From positions 1-14,383 of the forward strand of contig CAJTZH010000069.1 of assembly GCA_910584325.1 (NCBI GenBank): a DNA stretch of 14,383 nt, written 5' to 3'. A program made the position numbers and the translations under genes. The stretch is from an uncultured Lachnospiraceae bacterium. Its GTDB lineage: Bacteria > Bacillota > Clostridia > Lachnospirales > Lachnospiraceae. The notes beneath the pieces were generated by a model. That model did not search any database. It was not told the DNA's origin and saw only the letters and a list, made by a program, of their open reading frames with translations. Shown piece by piece: positions 1 through 6,163 of the stretch. Position 1 is the stretch's first letter, and the number at the start of each line of letters is the position of its first letter.

Positions 1-576
1 GTTCGCAATCAGCTCCTCGTTGACAAAAACGACGGTGGAAACGCGCGCCTGCCCGGCGCCGCAACTAAACCGCCGGAACCGTTTTCCATTGACGGTAAAG
101 CCGTTGTGATACAAATAGTCGTATTGTTTGGCGGTATCCATGACGACCGTAATGTAATCGGGATTGAACAGTGTGCGGTTAATTTTATCCTGTATGCGCG
201 CGGCTTCGTTTCTGTTTACGCAAATGTCGATATAGTTTTCATACAGGCGGCGCTCCATCTGTTTTGGAAGTTTGTTTTTTGCTTGCAGGGTGATGAATTT
301 CTGCGCAATCTGCTTTGCCGTGCGGCTTCCATTTTTGCGTTGGCGGTAAGTCAGCGTTTCCCGGTAATAATCTCTCGTTTTGATAAGAATTTCCAGTTTT
401 TCTCTATCAATGGTGCGGTGTTGTACGTCGCGGATTGTTTTTTGCATCTGGCTGTCGGACAGCGCGACGATTTCATTGAACTTTTTTGATTCTTCAAATG
501 TGTTTGTGACGGCATAGCCAAATTCTTTGAGCCGCGCGGAATGGTATTTTCTTGTATAAAGCGGTCTGTTAATCAT
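1..576 (-). CDS. N-terminal part of a large unknown protein, possibly a YonO/RdRP-like RNA polymerase
   Basis: An open frame of 192 codons runs from an ATG at 576 to the window edge without a stop, so the gene is cut at its 3' end. A GGAGG ribosome site at 585-589 overlaps the stop codon of the upstream 56-residue gene, which implies translational coupling. The protein is basic, with no signal peptide or membrane segment. Residues 1-135 look helical. Residues 159-187 form a striking segment: NGFTVNGKRF, then RRFSCGAGQARVSTVVF. I associate an arrangement of this kind (NGK-[RY]-[FY], a short S/G-rich turn, an AR/SR pair, then a hydrophobic strand) with YonO-like and eukaryotic RdRP-like polymerases of phages and Firmicutes, upstream of their catalytic barrel. 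That is recollection, not a search result, and the catalytic DxDGD motif would lie outside the window. The frame is certainly coding; the function is a guess. Two LexA boxes lie upstream of this two-gene arm. Confidence 0.75.
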   Translation of the reverse strand, partial: MINRPLYTRKYHSARLKEFGYAVTNTFEESKKFNEIVALSDSQMQKTIRDVQHRTIDREKLEILIKTRDYYRETLTYRQRKNGSRTAKQIAQKFITLQAKNKLPKQMERRLYENYIDICVNRNEAARIQDKINRTLFNPDYITVVMDTAKQYDYLYHNGFTVNGKRFRRFSCGAGQARVSTVVFVNEELIAN

Positions 577-588
577 CAAAAGCGCCTC

Positions 589-759
589 CTATTTGTCGAT
601 TTTGTTTTTCAGATATTTTTTGCAGGATTCGTCAAAGCGGAAATCACGCTGTATTTTTGAAGCCATGCTTGTTATGGTATGATGTCCTTCAAAATCAAAT
701 GATGTCAGTTCCCCTCCGTATGTGTTATGGTTTTTGTAGTCGTAATTTTTGTTTGTCAT
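589..759 (-). CDS. 56-residue hypothetical protein, first gene of the SOS-flanked leftward arm
   Basis: The frame could be extended upstream to 909, but the strong GGAGG at 767-771, seven bases before the ATG at 759, fixes the start here and gives 56 residues beginning MTNKNYDYKN. The extension would also run across both LexA boxes. The protein is hydrophilic, rich in Asn, Lys, Asp and Tyr, with a GGELTSFDFEGHH segment and a basic helical C-terminus (CKKYLKNKIDK). It has no membrane segment and a single Cys. I do not recognise a family. Its stop overlaps the ribosome site of the following large gene, so the two are almost certainly co-expressed. Its position suggests a small partner or regulator of the large protein, which is inference from context only. 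Confidence 0.7.
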   Translation of the reverse strand: MTNKNYDYKNHNTYGGELTSFDFEGHHTITSMASKIQRDFRFDESCKKYLKNKIDK

Positions 760-804
760 GTTGCTTCCTCCTTTTGTTGCGTCTAACATATATTTCTCTC
801 TTTC

Positions 805-819
805 TGGAAATATTTTCCA
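805..819. repeat. Short perfect palindrome in the leftward leader
   Basis: TGGAAA-TAT-TTTCCA, with six-base arms and a three-base centre, lies between the distal LexA box and the start of the 56-residue gene. It could be an extra operator half or an AT-rich promoter feature. No convincing -10/-35 pair for the leftward arm could be placed around it. Confidence 0.4.
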
Positions 820-823
820 AACA

Positions 824-837
824 AGAACACATGTTCG
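824..837. promoter_or_regulatory. LexA (SOS) operator 1
   Basis: AGAACACATGTTCG contains GAAC-N4-GTTC and fits the Gram-positive LexA/DinR consensus CGAACRNRYGTTYC at every core position (R=A, N=C, R=A, Y=T). It sits upstream of the leftward 56-residue gene, 65 bases from that start, and is placed to control the leftward transcript. Its 12-base core is identical to operator 2. Confidence 0.8.
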
Positions 838-846
838 AAAATGGTA

Positions 847-875
847 TTGACAAATAAGAACACATGTTCTATACT
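847..875 (+). promoter_or_regulatory. Near-consensus sigma-A promoter of the sigma-DUF262 gene
   Basis: TTGACA at 847-852, a 17-base spacer and TATACT at 870-875 form an almost perfect housekeeping promoter. Transcription would begin near 882, about 29 bases before the ATG at 911. The spacer carries a full LexA operator, so bound LexA should exclude RNA polymerase. A strong promoter blocked by a strong operator is typical of tightly repressed SOS genes. Confidence 0.8.
857..870. promoter_or_regulatory. LexA (SOS) operator 2, inside the promoter spacer
   Basis: AGAACACATGTTCT has six-base inverted arms (AGAACA/TGTTCT) around CA and matches the GAAC-N4-GTTC LexA consensus. It starts 33 bases after operator 1, about three helical turns, so two LexA dimers could bind the same face of the DNA. 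Its last base is the first base of the -10 box. Confidence 0.85.
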
Positions 876-910
876 TAACTATGCCGGCACAAGAAGAAAG
901 GTGATGCACT

Positions 911-2626
911 ATGATGGAAGAGATTTTAGAAGCATATTATGCGGATAACGCAAAAAAGCTTCGCGCAGTCGTGAATTCAATTCTTTCCGGATTCGGGGGA
1001 ATATCGGACAAGGATTATGACGATTTTTATTCGATTGCCAATGAAGTTTTTGTGCATATAATGAGAAAATATGACGGAGAACAGAATTTTGACGGGTATT
1101 TATATGCCTGTCTGCAAAATAAATTAAAGACCGAGATGACTGCCAGAAACAGAAAGAAAAGAATCGCAGACAGAAGGGTGATTTCCATCGATACGCCGGT
1201 GGGAGACGATACCGGCGCGACAATTGGGGATATGATTCCGTCCGGGTTTGATGTGGAGACGGTTGTTTTGGAAGAGATGGACCACATGTATAATGAAAGA
1301 ATAGAGCGCTATTTTAGTGGTCTGAGTTTGATTCAGAGGCAGATTGTTGAGATGAAAATGGGGGAATTGTCCGTTTCTGAGATCAAGAGACGGTTACGGT
1401 TAAACGAAAAGCAATACAGGCAGCATTGCAGGGAATTAAAGTCGTTTGACAAGATTCAGGTATTACTGCGTGATGTTGATGCTGTAAACCAAATCAAAGG
1501 GGGCAATTTACGAATGAGTGATACAGTTACTATGGAAAAGAGCAAGGAATATAATCTGAGTGTTGTTTCAATTGCCAGGAAGATGGATAAACATATCCTG
1601 CGTTTCGATCATCCGCTCCAGAGGGAAGCCGATCAGTGGAGCCCGGCGATGAAAGGAAATCTGATTTCGGATATTTTACAGGGAAATCCGATTCCGGCGC
1701 TGATATTCGCGGAGCAGGTGGTCAATGACGTTGCTATTATATGGAATCTTGACGGGAAGCAGAAATGCACCAATATGTATATGTACATGAAAGACGGTTA
1801 TAAGGTATCAAAAAATATCCGCCGCTTTCTGATTACGTATCAGACTGCCGTAGTAGACAAAGCGGGAAAGCCGGTATATGACGGGAATGGATTTCCGGTC
1901 TATGAGAAGAAGGAATTTGATATCAGGGGGAAGAAGTTTTCGGAACTGCCGGAGGAGCTAAGGGAGAAGTTTACGGACTACAGTTTTAAAATTACGCAGT
2001 ATATCAATTGTTCCGGTGAGGACATCGCGTACCATATCGCGCGCTATAATGACGGCAAGCCGATGTCGGTGTCCCAGAAGGGCATTACAAGAATCGGTGA
2101 GGAATATGCCCAGATGGTCAAATCCATCTCCAATATGGCGTTTTTCAGGGAATACGGAGGCTATAAAGTATCGGAGTTTCGAAACGGAACGATTTACCGG
2201 GTGGTGATTGAGTCGGTGATGGCGGCGAATTATATCGCGGACTGGAAGAAAAAGCAGGAGGAACTGTGTGAGTATATCAGAGAACACGCGTCCTGTGCAG
2301 ACTTTGAGCAGTTTGAAAATCTGGTGGGACGGCTTGAAAAAGTGATTACCGGGCAGGTGGCGGATTTGTTTAATTCCAGAGACAGTTTCCTGTGGTTTGC
2401 GCTGTTTGCCGGTTTTGTTGAAGAGGAGACGGACGATAAGAAGTTTATAGCGTTTCTGACGGAATTTGCCCGCTCTCTTCACGCAAAGAAGATAGCAGGC
2501 GTATCGTTTGACGATTTAAACGGCAAAGCGACGAAGGATAAGAATGTCGTGATAAAAAAGCTCAGTCATCTAAAGACGCTGATGCAGGAATATCTTGGGA
2601 AACGTGCTAAAGCGGCATGCGCCTGA
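911..2626 (+). CDS. Sigma-70-like factor fused to a DUF262 (ParB-like) domain
   Basis: This 571-residue soluble protein starts at the ATG at 911, behind AAAGGTGAT. Residues 35-84 resemble sigma region 2: acidic DYDDFYSIANEVF, then FDGYLYACLQNKLKTEM, then basic RNRKKR. A typical linker, ISIDTPVGDD, follows at 91-100. Residues 136-186 look like a region 4 helix-turn-helix (LSLIQRQIVEMKM, then SVSEIKRRLRLNEKQYRQH). From about 219 the protein becomes a DUF262 domain: HPLQREADQW at 234-243, ISDILQGNPIPALIF at 252-266, and NLDGKQKCTN at 279-288, where the family usually has DGQQRLTT. A later match is IARYNDGKPMSVSQK at 376-390. The 410-571 tail is helical and unassigned. DUF262 has a ParB/sulfiredoxin-like fold and occurs in defence proteins such as GmrSD. 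The gene diverges from the unknown large gene and lies under LexA boxes. The domain reading is good; the role, a dedicated sigma factor or a DNA-damage/defence regulator, is inferred. Confidence 0.8.
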   Translation: MMEEILEAYYADNAKKLRAVVNSILSGFGGISDKDYDDFYSIANEVFVHIMRKYDGEQNFDGYLYACLQNKLKTEMTARNRKKRIADRRVISIDTPVGDDTGATIGDMIPSGFDVETVVLEEMDHMYNERIERYFSGLSLIQRQIVEMKMGELSVSEIKRRLRLNEKQYRQHCRELKSFDKIQVLLRDVDAVNQIKGGNLRMSDTVTMEKSKEYNLSVVSIARKMDKHILRFDHPLQREADQWSPAMKGNLISDILQGNPIPALIFAEQVVNDVAIIWNLDGKQKCTNMYMYMKDGYKVSKNIRRFLITYQTAVVDKAGKPVYDGNGFPVYEKKEFDIRGKKFSELPEELREKFTDYSFKITQYINCSGEDIAYHIARYNDGKPMSVSQKGITRIGEEYAQMVKSISNMAFFREYGGYKVSEFRNGTIYRVVIESVMAANYIADWKKKQEELCEYIREHASCADFEQFENLVGRLEKVITGQVADLFNSRDSFLWFALFAGFVEEETDDKKFIAFLTEFARSLHAKKIAGVSFDDLNGKATKDKNVVIKKLSHLKTLMQEYLGKRAKAACA

Positions 2627-2634
2627 TGAATAAT

Positions 2635-2667
2635 GCGTGCAAAATAGCTTTTTGCAATAAAACACGC
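2635..2667 (+). terminator. Possible weak hairpin after the sigma-DUF262 gene
   Basis: TGCAAAA (2638-2644) and TTTTGCA (2650-2656) form a seven-base stem with a five-base loop. An alternative outer pairing is GCGTG (2635-2639) with CACGC (2663-2667). There is no good T tract beyond the stem, so termination would be inefficient. A related GCAAAATTGCTT copy follows at once, up to the next promoter. Confidence 0.35.
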
Positions 2668-2675
2668 AAAATTGC

Positions 2676-2704
2676 TTGCATTGATTTTTACTTTGTCATA
2701 TAAT
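2676..2704 (+). promoter_or_regulatory. Promoter of the aminotransferase-proC-nudF operon
   Basis: TTGCAT at 2676-2681, a 17-base spacer and a perfect TATAAT at 2699-2704. The predicted transcription start, about 2710-2711, coincides with the 5' base of the hairpin at 2711-2731. No other promoter was found before proC or nudF. Confidence 0.7.
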
Positions 2705-2710
2705 TACTTT

Positions 2711-2731
2711 CGGGCATTGAGAGGATGCCCG
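2711..2731 (+). other. Stem-loop at the extreme 5' end of the aminotransferase mRNA
   Basis: CGGGCAT and ATGCCCG make a perfect seven-base stem around TGAGAGG, starting where transcription should begin. There is no T tract, so it is not a terminator. A 5'-terminal hairpin of this kind may protect the mRNA from 5'-end-dependent decay. It is too short for a recognisable riboswitch. Confidence 0.5.
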
Positions 2732-2803
2732 CTCAAAAGGTAAGTTTGCATGATTTACCGCAAAAGGATAAAATGTTTTTTGGCAGAGTTTAGGAGGAGT
2801 GTT

Positions 2804-4090
2804 ATGAAACCGTACAATGAGTTAAGCAAGGAAGAACTTAGGAAATTAAGAGAAGAATTGCTGGCAGACTATGAAGACGCGAAGAAGAAAGGTCTGAAGC
2901 TTGATATGTCCAGAGGAAAGCCGTCGCCGGTACAGCTTGATTTGGCAAAGGATATGCTGGATACGATATCTTCCGATTCGGATATTAATACGGAAAACGG
3001 ATTTGACTGCCGTAATTACGGTCTGATGGACGGTATTCCTGAAGCGAAGAGGCTGATTGCCGAGATGATGGGTGTGTCTGCCGACAATGTCATTGTGTTT
3101 GGTAACGCGAGTCTTCCTATAATGTATGATACGGTGTCAAGAGCTATGACGCACGGCGTTTTGGGTAGTACGCCGTGGTGTAAACTGGATAAAGTGAAAT
3201 TTTTATGTCCCGTACCGGGATATGACAGACATTTTGCGATTACCGAGCATTTTGGAATCGAGATGATTCATATACCGATGCTTTCTACGGGACCGGACAT
3301 GGATATGGTGGAAGAGCTTGTTTCAAAAGATGCTGCAGTCAAGGGGATTTGGTGTGTGCCAAAATATTCTAATCCACAGGGTATTACGTATTCGGAAGAG
3401 ACAGTCAGAAGAATGGCGGCGTTAAAGCCGGCGGCAGAGGATTTTAGAATTTACTGGGATAATGCCTATGCGGTGCATCATTTGTATGACGACAAACAGG
3501 ACGAGATTCCTGAGATGTTAAGCGAGTGCGAAAAGGCAGGTAATCCGGATATTGTGTTTGAATTCTGCTCCACTTCCAAAATCAGTTACGCAGGTTCCGG
3601 CATGGCAGCGATGATAGCTTCCAAGGCAAACCTTGAGTATATCAGACAGGCGCTGACAATTCAGACCATCGGTCATGATAAGGTCAATCAGCTAAGACAT
3701 GTGCGTTACTTTAAGAATTACGACGGAATCAAGGCGCATATGAAAAAACATGCCGCGGTGATGCGTCCGAAGTTTGAGGCTGTTGTGGCTACGCTGGAAG
3801 AAGAATTGGGCGGTTTAGAGATAGGAGCATGGACAAAGCCGAGAGGCGGTTACTTTATTTCATTTGACGCGATGGAAGGTTGCGCCAAAGCGATTGTCGC
3901 AAAGTGCAAGGAGGCAGGCGTTGTCTTGACAGGAGCGGGAGCCACTTTTCCGTACGGACATGACCCAAAAGACAGTAATATCCGTATCGCGCCGTCGTAT
4001 CCGTCCGCGAAAGAGATGGAGATGGCGACGGAACTGTTTGTTCTCTGTGTGAAGCTGGTCAGCGTTGAGAAGTTATTAGAAAATAAATAG
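2804..4090 (+). CDS. Type Ic aspartate aminotransferase (PLP-dependent, PF12897-like)
   Basis: A cytosolic PLP enzyme of 428 residues that should interconvert aspartate and 2-oxoglutarate with oxaloacetate and glutamate. AGGAGGAG just before the ATG at 2804 sets the start; an in-frame ATG at 2750 lacks such a site. Fold-type I landmarks are visible: CPVPGYDRHF at 135-144, YSNPQG at 188-193 (Asn190), IYWDNAY at 216-222 (Asp219 for the pyridine nitrogen), CSTSKISYAGSG at 255-266 with Lys259 as the Schiff-base lysine, and NIRIAPS at 392-398 with Arg394 for the substrate carboxylate. Length and the SRGKPSP motif at 36-42 fit the subgroup typified by Mycobacterium Rv3722c rather than classical AspC. 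proC follows after 16 bases, so aspartate/glutamate and proline metabolism share a transcript. Substrate preference is inferred from the family. Confidence 0.85.
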   Translation: MKPYNELSKEELRKLREELLADYEDAKKKGLKLDMSRGKPSPVQLDLAKDMLDTISSDSDINTENGFDCRNYGLMDGIPEAKRLIAEMMGVSADNVIVFGNASLPIMYDTVSRAMTHGVLGSTPWCKLDKVKFLCPVPGYDRHFAITEHFGIEMIHIPMLSTGPDMDMVEELVSKDAAVKGIWCVPKYSNPQGITYSEETVRRMAALKPAAEDFRIYWDNAYAVHHLYDDKQDEIPEMLSECEKAGNPDIVFEFCSTSKISYAGSGMAAMIASKANLEYIRQALTIQTIGHDKVNQLRHVRYFKNYDGIKAHMKKHAAVMRPKFEAVVATLEEELGGLEIGAWTKPRGGYFISFDAMEGCAKAIVAKCKEAGVVLTGAGATFPYGHDPKDSNIRIAPSYPSAKEMEMATELFVLCVKLVSVEKLLENK

Positions 4091-4106
4091 AAACGGGGCG
4101 TTGCCT

Positions 4107-4904
4107 ATGTATAAATATGGTTTTATCGGAATGGGAAATATGGGTTCTGCCATGCTCGCAGGACTGGTTAGACGGTACGGCAGGGAGAATGTTATTTTTG
4201 CGGAAGCAGATACGAAAAAGATGAAAAAGAAGGCGGAGGAAGAGCTGATTGCCTGTACGGAGGACAACAAAGAAGTTGCCGCGCAGAGCAAATATATCGT
4301 GCTTGCCGTAAAGCCGGCCGTTTATGAAAAAGTAATCAAGGAGATTAGAGAATCACTTGATTATTCGAAAGTAATGATTTCTATTGCGCCGGGAATTACG
4401 CTGGAGGATTTAAGGACGATGGCAGGCGAGGACGTACGGATTGTGCGCGCTATGCCGAATACGCCGGCGATGGTCGGCGAGGGCATGACGGGCGTGTGTT
4501 ACGACGCCAATGATTTTTCCGATGCCGAAATCAGGGATATTGAGAATTTCTTTTCGTCATTCGGTAAGATGCGCAAGGTGGACGAGAAGATTATGAGTGC
4601 CGTTACCTGCGCAAGCGGAAGTTCGCCTGCGTATGTATATATGTTTATCGAGGCGCTTGCTGACAGCGTGGTAAAGTATGGAATGACAAGGAAAGACGCT
4701 TACGAGTTTGTGGCGCAGACCGTTCTTGGTTCCGCGAAAATGGTGCTCGAGACAAAAGAACATCCGGGAAAACTCAAAGACGACGTATGTTCGCCGGGAG
4801 GAACTACCATAGCCGCGGTGGAGGCTTTGGAGGAAAACGGTATGCGAAGCGCATTGTTTAAGGCAACCGAGAAGTGTTATCGCAAGTGTGAGCATTTAGA
4901 TTAA
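4107..4904 (+). CDS. proC: Pyrroline-5-carboxylate reductase
   Basis: ProC carries out the last step of proline synthesis, reducing 1-pyrroline-5-carboxylate to L-proline with NAD(P)H. The 265-residue length is normal. The N-terminal Rossmann motif GFIGMGNMGSAM is at 5-16 and AVKP at 67-70. IVRAMPNTPAMVGEGMT at 112-128 is characteristic, and the C-terminal family signature spans 170-193 (SGSSPAYVY, EALADS) and 229-247 (SPGGTTIAAVEALEENGMR). The ATG at 4107 is preferred over the in-frame TTG at 4101, because the GGGG site at 4095-4098 would be only two bases from the TTG. The gene sits 16 bases after the aminotransferase and 18 before nudF, without a promoter of its own, so it is read as an operon member. 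The glutamate kinase and dehydrogenase steps are not in the window. Confidence 0.95.
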   Translation: MYKYGFIGMGNMGSAMLAGLVRRYGRENVIFAEADTKKMKKKAEEELIACTEDNKEVAAQSKYIVLAVKPAVYEKVIKEIRESLDYSKVMISIAPGITLEDLRTMAGEDVRIVRAMPNTPAMVGEGMTGVCYDANDFSDAEIRDIENFFSSFGKMRKVDEKIMSAVTCASGSSPAYVYMFIEALADSVVKYGMTRKDAYEFVAQTVLGSAKMVLETKEHPGKLKDDVCSPGGTTIAAVEALEENGMRSALFKATEKCYRKCEHLD

Positions 4905-4922
4905 TTTTACATGGAGGCGGAT

Positions 4923-5453
4923 ATGTTTGAGAGAGTAGGAAGAGAGCTTGTATATCACGGTTCGATACTGGACGTCTATCAGGACAGCGTGAACGTTCCA
5001 AACGGCAACGTTGCCAAATGGGATTATATCGGACATAAGGGCGCGGCGGCAGTCGTTCCGGTTACGGACGACGGTAAAATTATTATGGTAAAACAGTATC
5101 GTAACGCGATAGAGCGGATGGCTCTGGAGATTCCGGCAGGCGGAAGAAACGGCGCGGATGAACCGACAAGGGACGCGGCGGCAAGAGAACTGGAGGAGGA
5201 AACCGGTTACAAATCCGACGATTTGGAACTGTTAATTTCCATTGTACCTGCGATTGCTTACAGCAGCGAGATTATTGACATCTATGTCGCGAGGAATTTA
5301 AAGCCGTCCAAACAGCACCTTGACGAGGACGAGTTTGTGGATGTGTGCGAATATACGGTGGACGAATTATGCGAGATGATTTATTCCTTAAAGATTCAGG
5401 ACGCCAAGACCATTGCGGCGATTATGACTTATAAAGCAAAGTATTGTAAATAA
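4923..5453 (+). CDS. nudF: Nudix hydrolase, ADP-ribose pyrophosphatase type
   Basis: A cytosolic Nudix enzyme of 176 residues expected to split ADP-ribose into AMP and ribose 5-phosphate. The Nudix box G-x5-E-x7-REL-x-EE-x-G is intact at 74-95, with REL at 88-90 and the metal-binding glutamates EE at 92-93. AAAVVPVTDDGKIIMVKQYR at 41-60 and ALEIPAGG at 67-74 are typical of the ADP-ribose subfamily. An in-frame ATG at 4911 overlaps the GGAGG ribosome site (4913-4917), so the start is placed at 4923. It is the last gene of the apparent aminotransferase-proC-nudF operon. A nudF-type gene also lies near spoIIM and xerD in Bacillus subtilis (yqkG-spoIIM-fur-xerD), which supports the assignment. 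Confidence 0.9.
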   Translation: MFERVGRELVYHGSILDVYQDSVNVPNGNVAKWDYIGHKGAAAVVPVTDDGKIIMVKQYRNAIERMALEIPAGGRNGADEPTRDAAARELEEETGYKSDDLELLISIVPAIAYSSEIIDIYVARNLKPSKQHLDEDEFVDVCEYTVDELCEMIYSLKIQDAKTIAAIMTYKAKYCK

Positions 5454-5456
5454 AAT

Positions 5457-5484
5457 TCATGTTTTTTTCTGCTCTGCATATGAT
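5457..5484 (+). promoter_or_regulatory. Candidate sigma-E (sporulation) promoter of spoIIM
   Basis: TCATGTT at 5457-5463 matches six of seven positions of the sigma-E -35 consensus KMATATT. CATATGAT at 5477-5484 matches six of eight of CATACAHT. The 13-base gap is slightly shorter than usual. spoIIM is mother-cell, sigma-E-controlled in Bacillus subtilis. This is a weak motif call supported mainly by the identity of the downstream gene. Confidence 0.3.
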
Positions 5485-5512
5485 TAAATAGGAGCGATAG
5501 ACAGGGGAAAAC

Positions 5513-6058
5513 ATGAAACAAGTTAATTTTAAGATATTAGGACTTGTGATGTTGGCAGGTCTGATAGCGGGCTCCCTGTTTGCGAACATTTACTGTAAGG
5601 AGAATGTAAGCGAACTGGGAGTTTTTCAATTTGATTTTATAGAAAAAATGCAGCGGATGAACGTGCAGGGGGGAGAGTTATTCCGTTATGTGCTGTCAGA
5701 GCGTATGAAATGGTGGCTTGCTATCGGTGTTTTGGCGCTTACCAGTGTGAATGCCGTGATTGTTTTTATATATCCGCTGATGTTTGGATTTTCGACCGGA
5801 ACGGCATGTTCCATGATGGTAATGGTCTATGGTATCAAAGGCGTTCTGTATTTCGGGTATCTGTGTCTGATTGCGCAGTGCTTTTACTGCGCGTCGGTAC
5901 TCTTTGAATTGTTTGCGGGTTCATGGATGCGCGGCAGAAGAGGCGCGTCGGCAAAAGGAATCGCTTTTGTAGTTTTGTCGCTTGTTGTAATCGCGGTGGG
6001 AGCGGCGTTAGAAACAGGTTTGTATATGAGCTTTGCGAGAATTTTTCCGAATTTTTAA
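5513..6058 (+). CDS. spoIIM: Stage II sporulation protein M (engulfment machinery)
   Basis: An integral membrane protein of 181 residues with hydrophobic segments at about 8-27, 66-90, 94-134 (probably two passes) and 148-172. AGGGG lies five bases before the ATG. The length, topology, the SERMKWWLAIGVLALTSVN segment at 62-80 and the glycine-rich FGFSTGTACSMMVMVYGIKG stretch at 91-110 fit the SpoIIM/DUF95 family. SpoIIM anchors the SpoIID-SpoIIM-SpoIIP complex that remodels septal peptidoglycan while the mother cell engulfs the forespore. Sequence likeness alone is moderate, because the family is diverse. The position between a nudF-type gene and xerD, as around spoIIM in Bacillus subtilis, raises confidence. 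The fur gene found there between spoIIM and xerD is absent here. The organism is therefore probably a spore-former or a recent descendant of one. Confidence 0.75.
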   Translation: MKQVNFKILGLVMLAGLIAGSLFANIYCKENVSELGVFQFDFIEKMQRMNVQGGELFRYVLSERMKWWLAIGVLALTSVNAVIVFIYPLMFGFSTGTACSMMVMVYGIKGVLYFGYLCLIAQCFYCASVLFELFAGSWMRGRRGASAKGIAFVVLSLVVIAVGAALETGLYMSFARIFPNF

Positions 6059-6088
6059 GAAAAAAGGGAGATACCAAATGAAAATGAT

Positions 6089-6117
6089 TTGCTTTTCCCG
6101 CCGGTTCTATATATAAT
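6089..6117 (+). promoter_or_regulatory. Promoter of xerD
   Basis: TTGCTT at 6089-6094, a 17-base spacer and a perfect TATAAT at 6112-6117 lie between spoIIM and xerD, giving a leader of about 40 bases before the xerD start. This uncouples xerD from the possibly sporulation-specific spoIIM transcript. Confidence 0.7.
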
Positions 6118-6163
6118 GTTAAATATGCCAGCGAGATTGCTTATACTATGAGGTTAAATACGA

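Noticed and set aside
106..489. Plus-strand 127-residue open frame
   Set aside because: It is antisense to the well-supported leftward large gene, has no ribosome site and has an implausible Phe/Val-rich composition.
760..909. Upstream extension of the 56-residue protein to 909
   Set aside because: It would translate through both LexA boxes and lacks a ribosome site, while the internal ATG at 759 has a strong one.
1958..2482. Minus-strand 174-residue open frame
   Set aside because: It is antisense to the sigma-DUF262 gene with shadow-frame composition and no start signal.
2630..2690. Related GCAAAAT(A/T)GCTT repeats after the sigma-DUF262 gene, considered as an attachment site or small array
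   Set aside because: There are only two imperfect copies, explained as well by AT-rich hairpin sequence; no integrase or matching repeat was seen elsewhere in the window.
2711..2731. Hairpin as a riboswitch or attenuator for the amino-acid genes
   Set aside because: It is a single seven-base stem with no competing structure, leader peptide or T tract.
6078..6116. Twelve-codon frame (ATG AAA ATG ATT...) after AAAAAAGGGAG between spoIIM and xerD
   Set aside because: It is too short, ends inside the xerD -10 box, and the xerD promoter lies across it, so it would not be on the xerD transcript.
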